DNA of 64,000 bases from an uncultured Christensenella sp. (GTDB lineage Bacteria > Bacillota > Clostridia > Christensenellales > Borkfalkiaceae): contig CAJTLF010000001.1 in NCBI GenBank assembly GCA_910577555.1, positions 124,001 through 188,000 on the forward strand, read 5' to 3'. A model generated the notes under the pieces. The model was not told where the DNA came from and searched no databases. It saw only the letters and a program-made list of their open reading frames with translations. The translations under genes and the position numbers were made by a program. Positions 33,736 through 42,200 of the stretch are shown piece after piece. Each line of letters opens with the position of its first letter. Within the stretch, counting starts at the first letter, position 1.

Positions 33736-33908
33736 AATATCTTTACTATTATTACAACAGTCAAGGCTCTATCATCTTTTGCTACTCTGAAAACGGCTAC
33801 CATAGAGACTGCACCTATATGGGCTACACATTGAAAGAAGCAATAAGCAAATTCAGAAAAGATAACAACTTACAGCGCAAACACATAAAAGTACTAAAAC
33901 TTTATTAA
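33732..33908 (+). CDS. Very small tyrosine-rich protein
   Basis: 58 residues starting MKYLYYYYNSQGSIIFCYSE and ending with a basic helix (ISKFRKDNNLQRKHIKVLKLY). Supported by ATGA coupling to the previous gene and by a following AAGGAG for the next gene 10 bases later. No homologue in element A. Confidence 0.65.
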   Translation: MKYLYYYYNSQGSIIFCYSENGYHRDCTYMGYTLKEAISKFRKDNNLQRKHIKVLKLY

Positions 33909-33918
33909 GGAGTAAAAA

Positions 33919-34455
33919 ATGAAATCTAAAGAAACAATTTTATATGACAGCTATTACAGCAAAGAAAAAGAAAACGACGCCCGTCAATACTTATTTGACG
34001 AATACGCAGACGAGGAAAAATGGATCTCACCGCAAGACATACCAGACTATAGAATTGTCAGAGAAATAGAACTGCAAGACGATATATGTTGGGAAGAAAT
34101 AAAATTCGACCTTGAAATACTATTCAAAAGCGACTACTTCCTTTTAACCGGTTACTGCGGAACTTGGCACGGAAATATGGAAGGCGGCAAATTTATAAAT
34201 ACTCTGTCAGAGCTTTTAAGCGTTATACAGCATTTGGACGATTTCCAAATAATAGACCGCAACGGACATTTCATAATCGAAGGTAGCCATCACGACGGCT
34301 CGGACAGGTACGAACTTAAACGACTTACCAGAAAAGGCTATGAGCTTGCAAACAATAACTATTTTGCAAATGACAGAACATTACATAACACGATTATGAA
34401 AAACAACTTTTATTCAGGCTTACCGTACTTTGCTCAAAAGGTGTATTGCCTATGA
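33919..34455 (+). CDS. Hypothetical protein, element B specific
   Basis: 178 residues, acidic N-terminal half; contains LLTGYCGTWHGNMEGGKFI and HFIIEGSHHDGSDRYELKRLTRKG. It occupies the place of the zinc-ribbon gene of element A (2217-2660) and overlaps the next start by 4 bases. No family recognised. Confidence 0.65.
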   Translation: MKSKETILYDSYYSKEKENDARQYLFDEYADEEKWISPQDIPDYRIVREIELQDDICWEEIKFDLEILFKSDYFLLTGYCGTWHGNMEGGKFINTLSELLSVIQHLDDFQIIDRNGHFIIEGSHHDGSDRYELKRLTRKGYELANNNYFANDRTLHNTIMKNNFYSGLPYFAQKVYCL

Positions 34456-34670
34456 AAGATTACGGTTATAAACTCTGCTATAAAAAGCAAGGCAAAGAGA
34501 AATTAAAAATCTATATAATAACTAATTCTTACGACCTTGCCAACTTTCATATCCGCTGGTACGCAAAGCACTCTCCCCCAGACAAAACTTTACTTGACGT
34601 TACGTGGGTTATCATTCCCATAAAATCATATGCCGAATATAAGCGCCTATGGCGCAACGTTCCGTTCTGA
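34452..34670 (+). CDS. Small conserved protein shared by both elements
   Basis: The start is the ATG at 34452 overlapping the previous TGA; a TTG at 34446 is less likely. 72 residues; homologue of 2662-2898 with DYGYKLCYK, VTWVIIPI and LWRNVPF. Confidence 0.65.
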   Translation: MKDYGYKLCYKKQGKEKLKIYIITNSYDLANFHIRWYAKHSPPDKTLLDVTWVIIPIKSYAEYKRLWRNVPF

Positions 34671-34729
34671 TATGAACGGCTTTTTTAATTTTACGGACAA
34701 AAAACAAATTAAAAATAAGGAGTAATTAA

Positions 34730-35827
34730 ATGATAACTTTAAAACTAAAAGCAGAAAGCAAAGCGCAAGAACTTATACTTGCCTACTTGCAAGAAAACGC
34801 AAGTCAGACGCTCGCAGACAAAATCAACAACGGTGTAAAAATCGTTAAAGACGGAAAAACGCTTATAAACAAAAAAGACTTAAAAAGTTTTATGAACTAT
34901 GCAACCGGCGAAGCAAAAAAAGCAGCGGCTAAAGGTGAAAACTCGGCTTGTATAGAAGACAACATTGTTTACAGCTGGGCTATTCATTACTTTGAAGAAG
35001 ACAGCATTGAAGGCACGCTCTATAACGAAGACGGAACTGAATATAAAACAGCTACAAAAGCAAAATCTGTCGCAACGCCCAATAAAGTTGAACCGAAGTC
35101 CCATCAACCTACGCAAGCAAATCTTTTTGATATGTTAAACACGACGAGTGAAAATTTAGAAAGCGACGAGAACGACGAAGACGACGGTGAAGAACTTAAC
35201 AACGATTACACACCAGAAGAATTAGAAGAACTTACCGACGAAGCGGAAGAAAGCGAAGTTGCAGAACAGCCTAAAAACCCCGAACCCACAGAGAAGCCGC
35301 AAAAACAGCCCCCTGCTTTCTATCAGACTTATTTAAAGTTAATAGAAAAGTACGAAGGCTCTTTAATTCTCTTACGATTAGGCGATTTCTACGAAGCCTT
35401 TAACGACCACGCCACAACTCTTGCCAGCGAATTAAACTTAACGCTTACGGGTAGAGATTGCGGACTTACAGAACGTGTGCCAATGGTCGGTATTCCGTTC
35501 CACGCAGTTTATGACTACATAAACAAAATAATAGAGCGTGGTTATAAAGTTATTCTTGCAGAAAAATTAGAAGAAGTACTTGAATTTAAAGATATTGACG
35601 AATATGAAGAACCCGAAGAACTGTCCGAAGAAGAAATGCGTGCGTTTGACAGTTACGTTGACGAAGACTCGGACGAACTGCCTACCGTTTCTAAAATTGT
35701 AGGTCAGACAAACGACGAAGACGACAGTTACACCGAAATACTAAATGCTGAAAGTGCAAAGGCTTTTGAACAAAATGCCCTCTGCATTTTATACAACTTA
35801 TTTGAAAACGAAATTACATTAGCATAA
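34730..35827 (+). CDS. PcfK-like domain fused to MutS domain I, element B copy
   Basis: 365 residues. PcfK-like part about 1-105 (KINNGVKIVKDGK, WAIHYFEEDSI), a long acidic linker (140-190) that replaces the proline-rich linker of the A copy, MutS-I about 196-283 with GDFYEAF (Phe220, Glu222), LTLTGRDCGL and VPMVGIPFHA. The strand equivalent to VAICEQ reads VILAEKL here, so the domain edge has drifted while the mismatch-reading Phe-x-Glu is kept. Followed by PcfJ. Confidence 0.8.
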   Translation: MITLKLKAESKAQELILAYLQENASQTLADKINNGVKIVKDGKTLINKKDLKSFMNYATGEAKKAAAKGENSACIEDNIVYSWAIHYFEEDSIEGTLYNEDGTEYKTATKAKSVATPNKVEPKSHQPTQANLFDMLNTTSENLESDENDEDDGEELNNDYTPEELEELTDEAEESEVAEQPKNPEPTEKPQKQPPAFYQTYLKLIEKYEGSLILLRLGDFYEAFNDHATTLASELNLTLTGRDCGLTERVPMVGIPFHAVYDYINKIIERGYKVILAEKLEEVLEFKDIDEYEEPEELSEEEMRAFDSYVDEDSDELPTVSKIVGQTNDEDDSYTEILNAESAKAFEQNALCILYNLFENEITLA

Positions 35828-35838
35828 GGAATTTAACA

Positions 35839-37176
35839 ATGAAAGATAAAGATATAAAACCTATACCCAAAAATATAGAAAAACGCATCCGTGAGTTAGA
35901 CAAAATACGTTGCCCTGAACAAAAAGGCTTACGGTTTTACGCCTATCTTACAACGATAAATAAAGAACTCGTTAAAATAACCGTTGCTATGCGGAATAAA
36001 AACAAAAAAGAACAGCTTATCAAACAAGTTGCCGTTCACGGTATATATTCAGATAAATGCCTCGTGCGTGATTTAGAATATTGCTATCTCGGAATTTACG
36101 CTTACCGTGTCGGCTGGTATGACGAAGGTATAAAGTATCGTTACGGGTTAAGACCGTTTTATAACGATGGTATTTGGTATCCCGTCAATTTTAAATATTA
36201 TAATCCATATGCAGAAGTCGTAAATATCAACCTTGCACTTAAATACTTTCCGTATTCGGCAGTCGATATTCTTAATCCGGTATGCGTTATTACCTACTTA
36301 CGCAAATATATGAAATATCCGCAAGCTGAATATCTAATTAAGGCTGGACTCGGAAAATTCGTTAAATCTAAAATGATTTTAGAGCTTATAGGAAAAGATA
36401 AAAAGTTCTGCAAATGGCTAATTACAAACAGACAAGTATTATCCGAAAATCCGTATTATATTGACGTCGTTATACGGTCTTATAAAACGGGAAAATCACT
36501 TGACTCACTTCAAGCCTATGCGGAAGCTGTAATCATATTAAAACGACAGAGAAATTTACCTCGTTTACAGCGAGCATTCCGTAATGATTTAGACCAACTT
36601 TTAAATTACGTTTCTAAACAAAAAACAGGTGTAACTACATATAACGACTATTACACCGCTTGCACCTATATCGGTTTAGATATGACTATCCCGAAAAACC
36701 GTTATCCACACGATTTTAAGCGTTGGCACGATATAAGGATAGACGAATATCGGACAGCAAAGGCTTTAGAAGATGCTGAAAAACGTAAAGAGCTTTATGC
36801 TCAATTTGCTATTGTTGCAGAAAAATATTTACCGTTACAGAGAAACTTGCACGACACGTATATCGTTGTCGTTGCACGGAGTCCGGCGGATCTTATAAAA
36901 GAGAGCGATATTCTCCATCATTGCGTAGGAACTATGAATTACGACCAAAAAATGATACGGGAAGAATCGCTCATTTTCTTTATTAGAACCGCTGACGAAC
37001 CGAACACGCCATTTGTTACCATAGAATACTCGCTTACTACACAAAAAGTGCTTCAATGCTACGGCGACCACAACAGCAAACCCAGTCAAGACGTACTTGA
37101 ATTTGTAAATAATAAATGGCTGCCGTTCGCAAACAGACAACTCAATAAAATAAATAAAACAGCGCAAGCCGCTTAA
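35839..37176 (+). CDS. PcfJ-like protein, element B copy
   Basis: 445 residues; homologue of 4011-5351 with PKNRYPHDFKRWHDIR, ILHHCVGTMNYDQKMIREESLIFFIR and FVTIEYS. Lies 11 bases after the PcfK-MutS-I gene. Biochemical role of PcfJ unknown. Confidence 0.8.
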   Translation: MKDKDIKPIPKNIEKRIRELDKIRCPEQKGLRFYAYLTTINKELVKITVAMRNKNKKEQLIKQVAVHGIYSDKCLVRDLEYCYLGIYAYRVGWYDEGIKYRYGLRPFYNDGIWYPVNFKYYNPYAEVVNINLALKYFPYSAVDILNPVCVITYLRKYMKYPQAEYLIKAGLGKFVKSKMILELIGKDKKFCKWLITNRQVLSENPYYIDVVIRSYKTGKSLDSLQAYAEAVIILKRQRNLPRLQRAFRNDLDQLLNYVSKQKTGVTTYNDYYTACTYIGLDMTIPKNRYPHDFKRWHDIRIDEYRTAKALEDAEKRKELYAQFAIVAEKYLPLQRNLHDTYIVVVARSPADLIKESDILHHCVGTMNYDQKMIREESLIFFIRTADEPNTPFVTIEYSLTTQKVLQCYGDHNSKPSQDVLEFVNNKWLPFANRQLNKINKTAQAA

Positions 37177-37187
37177 AGGAGTTAAAA

Positions 37188-37502
37188 ATGGAAAATTATT
37201 TAGGCAATTACATTGATGCTATTACAACAGTAAAACAGTTTAAAAATGACAACCCTAACCTTGCCGAAAAAGCTGAGTTCGCAAAAGAATATCTGAAAGG
37301 CTTTTACGAACAGCTCAACGAAGATGACTTCATTGTAATAGAAGTTGAAAGTTATTATTGCGTAGCCGTTGTGCTGGATTACAACTTGCCATACATTGTA
37401 GGCGACCACATTGCCCCTTTTGACGAAAACAGAACCTATCCCCTGCAAGGACTTGAAACAAAATTTACATTTAAAAGATATACGAGAGGTTTAAAGATAT
37501 GA
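37188..37502 (+). CDS. Hypothetical protein, element B specific
   Basis: 104 residues, helical N terminus and beta C terminus. The stop overlaps the next start by 4 bases. Absent from element A, where pcfJ is followed directly by the equivalent of the next gene. No family recognised. Confidence 0.6.
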   Translation: MENYLGNYIDAITTVKQFKNDNPNLAEKAEFAKEYLKGFYEQLNEDDFIVIEVESYYCVAVVLDYNLPYIVGDHIAPFDENRTYPLQGLETKFTFKRYTRGLKI

Positions 37503-37786
37503 ACAACTATTTCAGAATTACAGGTTATTACCCCCAAGCCGACGTCTGCTTTATAATAGACTCTTACGGCAAGTTTAACGAACTGTACGACTTTTCTTCC
37601 TACCTAATAGACAAAGGCGTTAAAGTCGTTAAAGCCAGAGCCGAAGGACGGTTCGATTTCGGCAATATTCCCAAAGCACCGCCCGATAACGCTTACTTAA
37701 TTTTGCGCGCTTGCGATAAAGGACAGCCGACGTTGAACGGCAACACAGTTGAAGTCAACGGCAAAACTTATTCTTTAAGGAGTTAA
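37499..37786 (+). CDS. Small conserved mobile-element protein
   Basis: 95 residues; homologue of 5371-5664 (NYFRITGYYPQADVCFIIDSYG, LRACDKGQP). Coupled to the upstream gene by ATGA. Confidence 0.7.
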   Translation: MNNYFRITGYYPQADVCFIIDSYGKFNELYDFSSYLIDKGVKVVKARAEGRFDFGNIPKAPPDNAYLILRACDKGQPTLNGNTVEVNGKTYSLRS

Positions 37787-37790
37787 TGCT

Positions 37791-38591
37791 ATGCCGCCTT
37801 TCACTTTCGATTTCACTCTTAAAAAACCTAATATGGACTATGTTCCCGAACAAGAACAGAATATTGCCCGTGCCGTAAAAGGTACGGGCAATAATTGTCC
37901 TTACCCTATCCCCACGGTTGACGAAATTATTAAAATGATTGACCGTTCCTCTTATAAGGTAAACCGAAGTCAACTGATTTCTGACGTATTTGAATGCGGC
38001 GCATTGGCTATTTCAAATAAAGTCGATTTCACACAATACGATAAACGGGAACAGCGGTATTTAGAGATTATAAAAAAATATAAGCCCGACGAACAAAAAC
38101 TAATCATTGACTTATTCACCAAAATATTTTGCTTATGCTCTTCGGTAGTTTACGACAACGGTCGTTTTGACGATTATCTCGGCGAACTGTTTATGAAATG
38201 CAATCAAGGAAATAAACACGCAGGACAGTTTTTTACGCCTTACCACGTTTCAAAACTGATGGCGAAAATGACTATCACGGACGACAAAATAAATCAAGAC
38301 GAAATTTTGACCGTGAATGATTGTTGTTGCGGCGGTGGCGGTTTGCTTTTAGCGGCTCTTGACGTTCTCAAAAACGATTATGACGTCAACTACGCCCGTA
38401 ACTGTTTTATAGACGCAGGCGACATTGATGCACGTTGCGTTCATATGACCTACCTACAATTATCCCTTGCCGGCGCTCCTGCCATTGTAAAACATCAAGA
38501 TGTTTTCAGCCGAGAACTTTGGAGTGTTTGGAAAACGCCTGCATTTATTTTCCAATACCACAGATTTTGTAAATACGATAGTCTTGTTTGA
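37791..38591 (+). CDS. N-6 adenine methylase-like protein lacking NPPY/F, element B copy
   Basis: 266 residues; homologue of 5676-6503. GQFFTPYHVSKLMAKM and NDCCCGGGGLLLAALD are present; like the A copy it ends after TPAFIFQYHRF without motif IV. The shared endpoint shows that the short form is stable, not a recent truncation. Last gene of the plus operon. Confidence 0.75.
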   Translation: MPPFTFDFTLKKPNMDYVPEQEQNIARAVKGTGNNCPYPIPTVDEIIKMIDRSSYKVNRSQLISDVFECGALAISNKVDFTQYDKREQRYLEIIKKYKPDEQKLIIDLFTKIFCLCSSVVYDNGRFDDYLGELFMKCNQGNKHAGQFFTPYHVSKLMAKMTITDDKINQDEILTVNDCCCGGGGLLLAALDVLKNDYDVNYARNCFIDAGDIDARCVHMTYLQLSLAGAPAIVKHQDVFSRELWSVWKTPAFIFQYHRFCKYDSLV

Positions 38592-38612
38592 ATTTTCTAA
38601 CTTAATAAAACC

Positions 38613-38650
38613 AAAAGCCCGAAGTCACTTACGGATTTCGGGCTTTTTTT
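38613..38650 (+). terminator. Terminator of the element B plus operon
   Basis: AAAAGCCCGAA (38613-38623) pairs with TTTCGGGCTTTT (38636-38647), ending in a T-run. Confidence 0.85.
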
Positions 38651-38726
38651 GTTTTGCACTTAATATACTCACCTTTACGTCTATAAGCGTCAAAGATGTC
38701 ACTGTTCATAACAGGGATATTATTCA

Positions 38727-38820
38727 ATAAGCATACAGATTGAGCTGGCCTGCCGTGCCCGAAAGAGTGGGAATAAGTTCTAAATTGTCCGCGCTTATAA
38801 ATGCGCTAATTTGAGGATTA
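38727..38820 (-). pseudogene. Orphan RHS core fragment
   Basis: On the minus strand this reads NPQISAFISADNLELIP, then TLSGTAGQLNLYAY followed by a stop, matching the RHS core (FISADNLELVP...LSGTAGQLNLYAYC) encoded at about 39903-39990. The TGC after LYAY has become TGA. It starts exactly at the immunity gene stop, as expected for the remnant of a displaced RHS tip. Confidence 0.75.
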
Positions 38821-39282
38821 TTAAGTTTTAGGTATCACGTTGTACAATTCATTAAGTTTAAATCTTTCAATCCAAAATCCATCAGGAGAAAAATCAAACA
38901 CCTTATTTTCCCCTCCTTGATATTTTGATTCTTTTTTTAATTCTAATTTTAACTTTACACAATCTTGCTTACTTAATTGCGGCGGAAACACATAGGCATA
39001 ATCTGTAAATCTGCCTTCCGGCATTAACAACGTGTACCCAAAACTTAATTCATAAATAAATTTACGACGTTTCGAACATATTAATCCGAATTCATGTATA
39101 TCTAACTCATTCCGTTTTATGCCATGACTAATACAAGTTTCAATTGCTTCTTCAAGTTTGTTTCGTGAATTAAAATATCCCAAAACAAATCTCTCTTCAT
39201 CATCTTCGCCGTCTTCAATATCATGAGCATAAAACTTATATTTATCAAGTCTGTATATTATTAATGTATTCATATTTATCAT
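38821..39282 (-). CDS. Probable immunity protein for the RHS toxin
   Basis: 153 residues, soluble, acidic. Its start overlaps the RHS stop by 4 bases, the usual arrangement of a cognate immunity gene. No family recognised. An RHS remnant directly follows it, supporting its being part of an exchangeable tip cassette. Confidence 0.65.
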   Translation of the reverse strand: MINMNTLIIYRLDKYKFYAHDIEDGEDDEERFVLGYFNSRNKLEEAIETCISHGIKRNELDIHEFGLICSKRRKFIYELSFGYTLLMPEGRFTDYAYVFPPQLSKQDCVKLKLELKKESKYQGGENKVFDFSPDGFWIERFKLNELYNVIPKT

Positions 39283-42200
39283 TTTCTTATTCTAATTATT
39301 CTATCAAACCATTTCTTTAACGCATTAAATTCAGTTTTTGCACCTTTCTTCCAATTTCCAGCTCCATATTTATTATTTAATAAAAATTCAGCTGCTTTTT
39401 CCGAATTATTTCCACTTGCGCTAAAAACACTCACCCCCTCATCTATATTAGTCCAGCTGACGGGTGGTTTATTTGACATGCCTGGATTATGTTTAGAAAA
39501 CACAATATTGCCGACTTGCACGCCAACCGCAGTACCGCCGACAACAATTACGCCGCCTGCCGCCATTGCGCCGGCTCCGACCAATACCATTGAACCGCCT
39601 ACCGTTCCGCCGCCGGCTAATGCTAACGCACCAAGTCCTGAATTAAATAGTTCGAGACCTGCGCTTATTGCCGTGCCGCCCGTAAATATTGACGCCGCTA
39701 TTATACCTCCGGCTATTATTCCGCTTGCTATGCCGCCTACTATATATCCCGCTAATTCCAACCCACGCGCACCGTTTGATAAGCCTAACCCCAAACCTAC
39801 GCCTAATCCTATCGCCGCGCCTATGCCCATACCTATAAGGATTGCCGTAGTAATAGCTATCTCTCCCGTAGGGTCGCTGTACATTACAGGATTGTTATTG
39901 CAGTACGCATACAGATTGAGCTGGCCTGCCGTGCCGGAAAGTTCGGGGACAAGCTCTAAATTATCCGCACTTATAAAACGGCAGATTTCAGGATCGTAAT
40001 ATCTTGACTGCAAATAGTAGAAGCCTGTTTCGTCATCATAATAATAGCCTCTGTACCTGAACGGATTCGCCTTGCCCACTCCGCTACTGCCGCCCGATGT
40101 TAAATTTCCCCACAAATCATATTTATAACTTGCCACCGAACTTCCAGAAGCATTATATATTGTAATTACGTCACCAAACAGGTTTTTTTCAAAATAGTAT
40201 GTACTTCCGTCGTATACCATTCCTGCTATGCCCGTTTGATCGTAAATATAATATTTTGTATGCGCTACCGTTCCGCTTGTATTTAGCTCTTCTTCTGCTA
40301 TAACTTTGTTTCCTTCAAGATACTGCCGCGTTGTTATGCCGTTGACCGTCTTTTCGTACCGTAAACCGTTAGCGTCGTATTTATATGAGAAATTATTACC
40401 GTTATAGGTGCCCGAAGCCAACTTTGTACCTTGCGTCCACTTCATATTGTCCGCCGCACTTGTTGAACTTACTCCGTACTTTACGGGATTTCCGAGGTTG
40501 TCATACGAGTAGTATTTCGTCGTCCCTGCTTTCGTATAGGATGTAAGTTGATTTTTTGAATTGTATGAGAACGTTATATAAGTACTCGGGAATGGCGGAG
40601 TATTCGGAAGTCGTTTGCGTATCTCTGTCAGATTGTTATTACTGTCATAAAAATATGCAAACCAATCTCCCATAGATTGATTGCTCTTAATAGAACTCAA
40701 TCGGTTATACTTATCATAAGTTATTGTATCTTCCGAAGTTCTATTCCATGATAACATAGTTATGCGCCCCAAATAATCATACCCGTAACCAACACTGCCG
40801 GAAAGCCGCGTAATCCTATTTACAGTATATTTTAACCCCGAAGTTTTGTTTGTATCATAACTATACCCATTAGTAATTATTAAATTCGAACCGTTATAAA
40901 CTTTATGGCTTGCCATTCTGCCCATTGTATCATAGGTATATTCCGACTTGAAATCACTGCCGTCTTTTTCAGAAACTATTTGCTTTTTATTATTATACTG
41001 TGGACTATATGTCCTCGTCAAGCCGTTAGTAAAATTATCAAATGCGTATACGGAACTCAATAAATATCCGTCCGAACGGCTGGTATAAGTATAATTTGCA
41101 TTATAATTATTACCGCTGACCGTAATCTTATTATTCAGCGGACTCCCGCTCAAATTAGCCTGATAAGCATAAGACATACCGTCACTTATAACCGTCTGTT
41201 TGTAATTCATATAATCGTATGTGTAGGAGTACGTTGCGGTATTTGCAGCCGTAGCCGATGACCCGTTTTTATCGTACCATTTTTCACTTATCGGATTGCC
41301 GTAACTATCGTAAGTATAATCAACGTAAGACTGATTTGAGCTTGAACGATTATAGGTCGCACGGCTCAAATTTTGATTGCTTCCATAAGTATACTGAATT
41401 TGTTTTACAGAATTGCCGTTTTCATAAATTGCCGTAGGATTCCCGTAAACATTGACGTCTGTTTTCCACGATTGCCCCGAACCGCTATAAAGGGCGGAAC
41501 CGCCGTTATGATAATCGGTTACGCTGTTGGTATTTGTTCCGTCGCTTATAGACGAACATTCTCCGTAAGAATTATACGTATACGTTTCTACATAGTCTTT
41601 AGAATGCGAATCGTGTGATTCTCCGGCGGCAACCGTAGATGAATTATTACAAATAATCTTCTTCACAAGCCGATAATTATTTTGCACCACGTCATAGAAA
41701 TAGTAAATCCTTTCACCGTTTATGCCGATTTCTTTTATCGGATAACCGTATATATTTTTTTCTGTTTCGGCATATGTCTTTAACACCTTTTCGTTAGACA
41801 CCGTATATGTGGATTCGACGATGGAGATTGTATCACTATATGCGATATCAACCTGTTCTGTATTTGATTTTTTGACTCCGTTATCGATATATTCAGTAGT
41901 ACAGATAATAGATTGACTCTTATTTCCTGTATCGGCATCATTATAACTGTATTCCTTCATTATACAAGTAGCATTATTTGAACCATCGTCTGTATAATGG
42001 TCTATGTATGTTTCTTTTATCACGCGACTATCATTGCCGATTTCCGATTTATACTGATAATCTTGAGTTATTTGTGTATTGGTTTGACTGGCTTCTTTAC
42101 ATTTATATTCAGACTGCGCGTACTCGTTAATAGGCGATAAAGTTACGTTATCAATTTGTAATTGATGCGTTGAGCACAAATTTTCAAACTTAATCGTCCC

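Noticed and set aside
39478..39999. 173-residue plus-strand proline-rich frame
   Set aside because: Shadow of the Gly/Ala-rich segment of the RHS gene on the opposite strand.
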